In this document: piece by piece, positions 56,681 to 64,000 of the stretch | Layout of the letters: each line of letters opens with the position of its first letter | How positions within the stretch are numbered: the stretch's first letter is position 1 | Source: Bolinopsis microptera | Taxonomy: Eukaryota > Ctenophora > Tentaculata > Lobata > Bolinopsidae | Direction of reading: 5' to 3' | Assembly (NCBI RefSeq): GCF_026151205.1 | Contig: NC_087075.1 | Coordinates: forward strand, 6,528,858 to 6,592,857 | DNA: 64,000 nt | The notes under the pieces: model-generated | What the model was told of the DNA's origin: nothing | Database searches by the model: none | The model's input: the letters and a program-made list of their open reading frames with translations, nothing else | Translations under genes and position numbers: made by a program

Positions 56681-57701
56681 CATCGATCTCCAGGGTGGGA
56701 CTGATTGAGGGCAATACTGAATCTTTATTTTCAAGTGAACCAGTAGCAGGTGGCTGGGATGTGGTTAGAGAGTGTTCGCTAGGGGGAAATACAATAGAAT
56801 CTGGTGGACTTGATAGGGTGGTTTCCAGGGAAGTAACAGGTTGTTCATTCTTCTGGATAATATCAATATCAGGTGAAGGCACATATTCTGTAGGTGAGGG
56901 CATGAATTCTGCAGATGAAGGCACACATTCTGCAGATGAAGGCACACATTCTGCAGGTGGAGGCACACATTCTGCAGGTGAAGGCACACATTCTGCAGGT
57001 GGAGGCACACATTCTGCCGGTGAAGACACACATTCTGCAGGTGGAGGCACACATTCTGCCGGTGAAGGCACACATTCTGCAGGTGAAGGCACACATTCTG
57101 CAGGTGGAGGCACACATTCTGCAGGTGAAGGCACACATTCTGCAGGTGGAGGCACACATTCTGCAGGTGAAGGCACACATTCTGCAGGTGAAGGCACACA
57201 TTCTGCAGGTGAAGGCACACATTCTGCAGGTGAAGGCACATATTCTGCAGGTGCTGACACACATTCTGCAGGTGCTGACACAAATTCTGCAGGTGAAGGC
57301 ACACATTCTGCAGGTGCTGACACACATTCTGCAGGTGAAGTCACACATTCTGCAGGTGAAGGCACACATTCTGCAGGTGGAGGCACACATTCTGCAGGTG
57401 GAGGCACACATTCTGCAGGTGCTGACGGAGTCAAACTATCTGCTGACTCTTCATTTTCTTCAACAGATAAACTCATTTTCTGGACTAATGACGTCTCATT
57501 TTGATCATCATCTGTCTTCTGTCTCTTATTGTCATTTTCAGTCGAGTGCCTGACGATTCGTTTAGCTTCACGTGACGTTTCACCATCACGTGACGAGCTT
57601 CCTAATTTAGGTTCCTGTGATTCGGAAGGTCGAGTCCAGTTGTAGATGAAGAGGAGGAAGGCAACAGAGGGAAGGAAGAGACCGAGGAAGAGATACAACA
57701 T
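56681..57701 (-). CDS. 17/31-repeat protein gene, exon 1: membrane anchor and 26 Cys heptads
   Basis: Residues 1-340. The ATG at 57701 is the first in the frame, which has a stop about 50 bases upstream. Residues 1-20 (MLYLFLGLFLPSVAFLLFIY) form a hydrophobic segment followed by NWTR and a charged region, as in ER-type anchors with the bulk in the cytosol (inference). Residues 93-274 are 26 perfect-length heptads of the type PSPAECV; 22 have Cys, the others Phe or Tyr. A Ser/Pro/Glu-rich linker leads to donor ATCGATG|GTTAGT (phase 1). The 21-bp repeat leaves nearly all frames open, so openness alone proves nothing. Support for this frame is the anchor, the donor and the phase match to exon 2. 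Confidence 0.8.
56876..57425. repeat. 21-bp coding minisatellite
   Basis: About 26 copies of GGCACACATTCTGCAGGTGAA (plus-strand form, 21 bp; variants GGAGGC, GCTGAC) encoding the heptads of exon 1. It is expected to vary in copy number between alleles. Confidence 0.95.
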
Positions 57702-60700
57702 ATCCTGGATTCGGAGGAGGAAATACTTTACTTTGGATTATTTCCATTTTTAACATACATTTTGTGGAATTTGGCAAAATGGCGTAAATTAAACTTTCTC
57801 GGAAAAAAAGCGAATCACGAAGATCTCCCGCCTTCGGGTCGTAAGGTACAGAATTCAGACCTGTTGACACAAAAAACATGAATGAAGATGGTACAAACTA
57901 AAAAGCACAATATTTTTTGCGGAAACAAAATTTGCAAGCGCACCAGGAACATACTCAGTAAGCTAATTAAAGAAGGCGAATTTAAACTGCAGCATGATAA
58001 ATCTTATCTCTTTATTTTTAAAGTTCCAAGTTTGTAAATGTAATGAAATAGGTTTTAACTTTTAATAACATTTAGAAGCAAATTCTAGAAGTTTCGGCCA
58101 GTTTATCAAATATCAAACGAACATGCTCAAAATCCACGTACAATTTATTTAACATAAGTATTGGAATAATAGACTAGCGTTAGCTGAATAGTAACCACAG
58201 TGACGACTGTCATATAACGGTGGATGACTTCCCGATAAAAATCATACAAATTGTAAGACTAATTCACACAAGATAACAAGACTGCAAGACTAATTCTCCT
58301 CAGAAATAGACAGATCGACAAACTACCCAAACTAGTTGAGTTCAAATTTAAGATCGATCAAGTCAAACAGGCGACAGAGTTAACTTTTTTGTACGTTCTG
58401 AAGAACAGCTTGGAGCTGGCATTTCCTTTGACAGCCACACAAGCCAGCCACAATTCCACAAAATATCATTACAATAAAGTGATCAAAGAAAGACACAAGT
58501 TATATTTTCCTTGAGTTAATCAAATGTGAGTAACTAATCACAAGATTTAAGCACAGATTACTTCAATAAATGTTCGATAACAAGTAGAGACAAACTCAAG
58601 TTAGGTAAGCAAGCTTAAATTTGCGCTAAGGTAAATCATTGATCACTCGCAGTAATCTGATAATATTCTAAAAATACTGATATGAACACCACACACCGTA
58701 CTCTCATTGGACACCACGTGTCATGTGATACTAAAGCAGCCTTCTCATTGATCGAAATGACGGTGGCGCTGATAAGCAAGCTTTAATATACTGAGTTGAG
58801 GATTTATGTTGATTATACTTGATTGCCAAGAAAGAGAGATCCATTATAAGTGGCGTATGGTGATGTCCATTGGACTGCATGACACTCTATATTAAAGTAT
58901 ACAATTTTCCAAGAAAGGTCAGAGTGGATGATCAAAAAATCACGCTTACGAAAATTATCAACGTTAGAAAATACAATATTTGGAGTGACACAAAACTGAC
59001 GTTTGAACCTCGAATCACCCAAATAACCAATATCATCGAAACCGAAGTTGGCCACAGCGACAGTCAGAATGAAGAAATGAAGAATGAAGAAATGAAGAAA
59101 TGTATGTAAGTATGACCGCGATTGAAAAATACTGGTTTGTACCCAAGAATAAGACCAGGGTGAAACAAAACGTTGAGTAATGTACACATTATACTACACA
59201 CTTTTAGTACAATTACTATAGTGTACCTACTAATGCTAGGTTACCAGGGACGTATAGGTTTGTAGGTAGCACTTATCGTACCGGCCCGCCGGTTATGTTA
59301 CCCAAATTACTTCATGGTTAAGATGATATAATTGTTAGGTCTTTGTCTACATTTTATTTTAGAGGGTAAAGATGTGACATCAAGTTCATCACTACCGCGG
59401 ACCTGCTGATACAAATGCAGGAACAAAATGGAGGAAATAACGACAATCTAGAAGCTTGCCATGTTGATGATCATCAAGCTTCCTAATATGAACTAAACTT
59501 GAGACAAACGAGACAAACCACTATTTTCTCAGACTTTTTTGGTTTCTTAAGTTCTTAAAAAATAGCATCAATTAAATTCATTATAGCTGGAGGAAACGAC
59601 TGTTGATAAAAATATCACGAGTAATTCTTAAGTGCATTGAAAATAACATTAAAATTAACATCAATAAAATTAAGCAACCGAGATGTATAACTTAGTACTT
59701 TCTGTGAACAACATCAACATTAAAAGCCTGCTCTCACATCACGCACAGATAACAGATACTGACAGATAAGCTTACCACTGATAAGTTATCTGTGTGTATT
59801 ACACAGTTACACATGAGTGGTGATGTAAACACAACTAGAGAAAATGTAGATTGTAGACTGTAAAATCATGACTAAATCTTGATAAAAAAGCTGTGCTACG
59901 TCGCTGGAAGACGAAACTGTTGCCAAAAAAAATCACGAGTACTAATCACGTGACCAACATAGTTGTACTGACGAACGTTGTGATTTAAACTATAACTTTA
60001 AAAAGTTATGGTTTAACTTGGTGGAAGAGTGACATGTAGTGTAACGATACAGAATAGAACGTGCGTTGGAAAATAATTACTCAACAGATCATATTCTATC
60101 ATCAAAGCATACTCTGCATATTTCAGAAGACAGTCAACATCTTTTTATATCCTAAAAACTCAGAATAACTCTTCACAGAAAGCTGAGAAATGGAATAGTT
60201 CCTAAAAAACGTGGAAATGTTTCATTCACTGCCACTCAGAATTAGATGCTACATAATAGAATGAACATAGAAAATAGGATTACGCTAGTGACAGATAAGG
60301 CCGAAAATTCCGATGATGCAAAAAACCGTTAGTCAAGCTTAGCATGTTTCAGAGGGAATAAACTAGCATTATATTACTGAAAATTAGATAATATGGTTTA
60401 TATTTGATACAAGAGAAACGCCATTTTCTGACGTGAGGAGAGTTAGGACTCCTCCAACTACATTAAATCAATTCCTTCTGTAACTTCCTCAATAAATGTA
60501 ATAGATTTTTATATGATTCTTTAAGGACTGAAGTAAATGGAAATATTTGGTACTTCGTATTTTACACTGGCAAGAGTCTGACGAAAATTACACTTTTGAA
60601 ACTATTACATTGTTTTAGTACTATTTGTTTCCACTTTGATGTACATTACCAAGTGTATCGAATTTCATATACGCATGAACGCCTGGCGTTAGTGATACGT

Positions 60701-61140
60701 CATACGACGCGAATATAAAACAAACGTTAATTAATGACTTTGACATTCCAAGAAAAGTCTTGTAGCTGTTAAAACTGCTGGTAGGACTGGGAAATGGAAA
60801 TATACGGTTTCCATAGATGGTATCGATATATTTACCAAAGTTCAAACAATAGCAAATATCAAAACTTTCAACATGATGGGAAGAGGGCAAATAAAAGCAG
60901 TGAAAACATGTTTTTCATTAGTTTCATACGGCACTGTCATCTAGCACAATCAGTATTCAATAACCATGCATGATTTAAGACTGATTGCAATCAATGCGTC
61001 AATTCTAAGAATTTCAGCTTTTTTCAAGGAAAATCCAATTTAGCAACTCAAATCTCACACAGAATGTACCTCAAACAAGAAAGTGGATACTTCACCCTTC
61101 TACATTTCACTCTTACCATTAAAAATGTAGTTCTCAGATC
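57702..61140. other. Upstream region of the large gene; no other gene recognised
   Basis: Should contain the promoter of the 24.7-57.7 kb gene, but no clear core motif. A 124-codon minus frame at 58813-59187 with a hydrophobic stretch is overlapped by an opposing frame and matches nothing I know. Other short frames are unsupported. Confidence 0.4.
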
Positions 61141-61290
61141 AACAGTTAGGGTTAGTAAGAAGGTAGAAGTTAGGGTTAGTAAGAAGGTAGAAGTTAGGGT
61201 TAGTAGAAGGTAGAAGTTAGGGTTAGTAGAAGGTAGAAGTTAGGGTTAGTAGAAGGTAGAAGTTAGGGTTAGTAGAAGGTAGAAGTCTAT
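61141..61290. repeat. Telomere-like minisatellite (GTTAGGGTTAG + AAGAAGGTAGAA)
   Basis: Six units of 24-26 bp, each holding GTTAGGGTTAG, which contains the animal telomere hexamer, separated by a GTAGAAGGTAGAA spacer. Confidence 0.92.
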
Positions 61291-61708
61291 AAGTTTATAT
61301 TAAACATAAAGGATAGTGTCAGGGACACGGTTTAATGTGGGAGTTCAGTCAAAAGTGCAGTTTAACGTTTTAGTATCGGAGGATTAAACGTCGTGGGCCC
61401 AAGCAAGAGGTTTATAACGATTGGATATAAAATATACGACAAAAAAGAGCTGAGATAAGCAGGAAGATGATATCCCGGAAACCACTGTCAACCTAAATAC
61501 GTTGGGAAGTCGAAATAATATAATTAATATAATATAACTAACGATATAATATAACAAACTGATAATATGACAGACAGTTTATAGGGGCATACAAGATGAA
61601 GGGTAATTTAGTTGGGTAGACAGAAAGTGCTCAAATAAGGAGAACTTTAGTCACCAGAGTCAAAACTGACAGGCTCAGTCACAGTTCTAATAGCGACAAT
61701 AAGTGTCA

Positions 61709-62105
61709 GGAACCAGTAACCAGTAACCAGTAACCAGCAACCAGCAACCAGCAACCAGCATCCAGTAACCAGTAACCAGTAACCAGTAACCAGTAACCAG
61801 TAACCAGTAACCAGTAACCAGTAACCAGTAACCAGTAACCAGTAACCAGTAACCAGTAACCAGTACCAGTTACCAGTAACCAGTAACCAGTAACCAGTAA
61901 CCAGTAACCAGTAACCAGTAACCAGTAACCAGTAACCAGTAACCAGTAACCAGTAACCAGTAACCAGTTACCAGTAACCAGTAACCAGTTACCAGTTACC
62001 AGTTACCAGTTACCAGTAACCAGTAACCAGTTACCAGTAACCAGTAACCAGTAACCAGTAACCAGTTACCAGTACCCAGTAACCAGTTACCAGTAACCAG
62101 TAACC
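61709..62105. repeat. 7-bp minisatellite (CCAGTAA), about 56 copies
   Basis: Near-perfect ACCAGTA/ACCAGTT heptamers, followed by a run of about 25 C (62104-62128) and one last CAGTAACCA. Confidence 0.96.
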
Positions 62106-62485
62106 CCCCCCCCCCCCCCCCCCCCCCCAGTAACCACCGGTTAGTATGGTATATTTGGGTATATAAATCTACAACATGTTTACATGTATTAACCAGCTCC
62201 AAGTTTCATTCCTGAAGATTATGAGATACCATACATGCGACGTTGTAAGGGAGGTTACACAAGCCATTATGAAGCTTTAAATTGATGACAAATATTTGTT
62301 AATTCAGGAGGCTGAATTTGAATCCAATTAAACGTCATAAGAGTCACGGCAGCAGGTCTCAAGTTGGTATGACCAAAGAGTGATGTTGATAAAGAGCATT
62401 CCAAATTCCGTTTCAGTGCTCCATATACGGCATGTTTACTGCTTGTAGGACGACATGTTATGATATACGGCATATTTACTGCTTG

Positions 62486-62572
62486 AAAGCTGCTAAACAC
62501 AGGATAAAAGAAGGTAAAGCACCAGGTGATGACGGCATACCACCTGAAGTCCTCAAAAGATGCGACTGGTGA
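62486..62572 (+). pseudogene. LINE reverse transcriptase scrap
   Basis: Twenty-eight codons with KEGKAPGDDGIPPEVLKRC, the conserved block just inside the reverse transcriptase domain of non-LTR elements (GKAPGxDGIPxE), ending at a stop. No further RT motif follows. Confidence 0.75.
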
Positions 62573-62849
62573 AACGGCGCCTTCGCACAAGCCCTACCGT
62601 GTTTCGCCAGACTAAACAACATCTCCCGCCCCAAAAAATTCCCTAAATGATATCTTTGACTCACTTGTAGCAAACTCTTAATAGATGGTGCAAAAGGTCC
62701 AGCCGCAAATAAAATCACTAGCACATTTTCCTCGAAATTCTCGCAAAATTTACCGCACATTTTTGTGATTAAGAGCTTTTTCACTCACCAAACAAAACTA
62801 AAGCCTATAAACCAAGTATTGTCAACTTCTACTCAGTAACCGGAACACA

Positions 62850-63640
62850 GAACCCATGGGAACCCTTTTACCCAGGCTCTTCAGGGATACATTACCCACT
62901 GTCATTTCCTGACGCTGACCCAGCGCCCCTTAGACCGGACTCAGAGTAAAAAGGCCACGTGGGCTAAAGATAACGGACCTCATACCCATCGGAACCCTGA
63001 CCCCAGCCCTGGGAAAAACCCTGACCAAGACCTTTCTCGGGACCATGACAGTCCCTTTCAGGACAGCGGGAGCATGCACACCCCTTTGGAACTAACCTTA
63101 GAAGTCACAGGACCGGTGTTCACACCCAGCCCTTCGGCGGTGCCATACGCCAGACTTGGACCCTAGACAAACAGGCATTTGATGGGACCGTGAAAAGGCC
63201 CTTAACATCATCAATATCGAGCTCCCCACGCCTGACCCGTGTCTCCCAAGTCAGCTCCAAGATCCCATCGGCGACTGCAGAATGCTCAGGCTCACTCGAC
63301 TCCAGGCCCTGCAACTATCTCGGAACCCTGCACCCAGGGCCCTTCTTCAGAACCTAGTAACCTGCAGATCCCTGGGGAACTCATAGCTTAGCAGACGTGA
63401 GACAGAAAGCCGTCGGAGACCATGATCCCGGTCCCCTTTCGTTACCGCTTTACCAAGAACGGCATTTCGCGGCACCGTTTACCCCAGCCCTTTGAATACG
63501 GCCAGTTACTGCTTGTAGCCCCATTTTTCGGCATGTTTACTGCTGTAGCCCCTTTTACGGCGACCGAGCCCAGGCCAGTTATGAACCTCGCGTTACCGTA
63601 CACGCATTATGATTATCAGTTACTCTGTAGGTGATAATAC
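62850..63640. repeat. GC-rich degenerate repeat block
   Basis: Base composition differs sharply from the rest. Short words recur irregularly: GGAACCCTGACCCCAGCCCT, GGGACCATGA, CCCAGCCCTT, and near the right end and at 62434 CGGCATGTTTACTGCTTGTAG. I read it as an old, scrambled tandem repeat. A 64-codon minus frame at 63120-63314 could be an exon, but has no partner. Confidence 0.45.
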
Positions 63641-64000
63641 GGCAGTTTCTGTTGTACAGGTACATGACTTTATCGTTGCAGCGTTGGCTTTTACTTAGTG
63701 CGGCTTAATGAATATTTAATGGTTCACAAAGATGACGATCTGACCAACAAATCACACCTATGGATCAACAAAGATCGATTTAGGAACCGATCAACAATGT
63801 CCTCTTTAACAACTGTTCCTCGGTACAGATGTAAGTCCTTTCAGACTTTAACTACTGACCCAAAATATTCAATAATGTCTGTACAAGAACGATAGCAACT
63901 CAGTAACACATAAACAGACCTATTTTTGATAAGAGCGGCGGTTATACGTTTAGAATTTCCAAAGTCCTCGAGAAAATGCAAAAAAAAACCGCACAATTCC
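63641..64000. other. No feature recognised
   Basis: A 65-codon plus frame (63698-63895) is unrecognised and starts at a non-ATG codon. Confidence 0.4.

Larger units (their letters stand above)
24690..57701 (-). other. Gene span: membrane-anchored 17-residue-repeat protein, 16 exons, 3' incomplete
   Basis: One transcription unit of at least 33 kb; coding exons total 2632 bp. All 15 introns are GT-AG and every junction keeps phase. The order is membrane anchor (residues 1-20), charged linker, 26 heptads (93-274), acidic Ser/Pro linker, then a helical region (341-877) with 17-residue and later 31-residue repeats. An N-terminal ER-type anchor plus tandem repeats plus a long helical rod is also the plan of p180 (RRBP1) and kinectin, so an ER or vesicle scaffold role is a guess from architecture alone. 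The largest intron (31048-47101, 16 kb) is packed with nested transposons. Further phase-neutral exons cannot be excluded. Confidence 0.8.

Noticed and set aside
56695..57553. Plus-strand and alternative minus-strand frames over the 21-bp repeat
   Set aside because: Stop-free repeat read in other frames; they lack the membrane anchor, splice donor and phase match.
58813..59187. 124-codon minus-strand frame
   Set aside because: No recognised domain, opposing frame of similar length, no splice or codon support.

Overview
This is an AT-rich eukaryotic window, almost certainly from an invertebrate animal. It has GT-AG introns, a rhodopsin-class GPCR, TTAGGG-like repeats and a broad set of animal transposons. 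I cannot name the species. The window is gene-poor and repeat-rich, and most long open frames lie in repeats or transposons. The real host coding sequence is in short exons, which I found by reading the minus strand and matching splice sites, intron phases and protein periodicity.

Layout, left to right. 0.5-3.6 kb: a hAT-type MITE, a Penelope-like fragment with inverted ends, and three minus-strand exons encoding TM1-TM3 of a class A GPCR. 4.3-8.4 kb: a foldback element, then an internally deleted LTR retrotransposon whose 3' LTR is inverted. 8.4-24.6 kb: mostly empty AT-rich DNA with simple repeats, a LINE 3' fragment and two small inverted-repeat elements. 24.7-57.7 kb: one large minus-strand gene. 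57.7-64 kb: no recognised gene, a telomere-like minisatellite, a large 7-bp array, a LINE scrap and a GC-rich degenerate repeat.

The main discovery is the minus-strand gene. I assembled 16 exons (57701 down to 24690) with 15 consecutive phase-compatible GT-AG junctions, giving 877 residues with the 3' end not found. The N-terminus is a membrane anchor, followed by 26 tandem Cys-containing heptads (PxPAECV) and a long charged helical region. From residue 441 to 713 the protein repeats with a strict 17-residue period, 16 intervals with no indel, through eight introns. It then changes to a 31-residue (17+14) repeat. The layout recalls ER ribosome-binding protein p180 and kinectin, but I see no clear family match.

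The introns of this gene hold a Penelope-like retroelement, an ORF1-only LINE inside a DNA transposon, and a piggyBac-like palindromic element. They also hold a three-level nest: a LINE interrupted by a 2.7-kb palindromic MULE/foldback element, itself interrupted by a TA-target element. Removing the palindrome and one 9-bp duplication restores the LINE frame, and the intact second palindrome arm serves as the empty site for the inner element.
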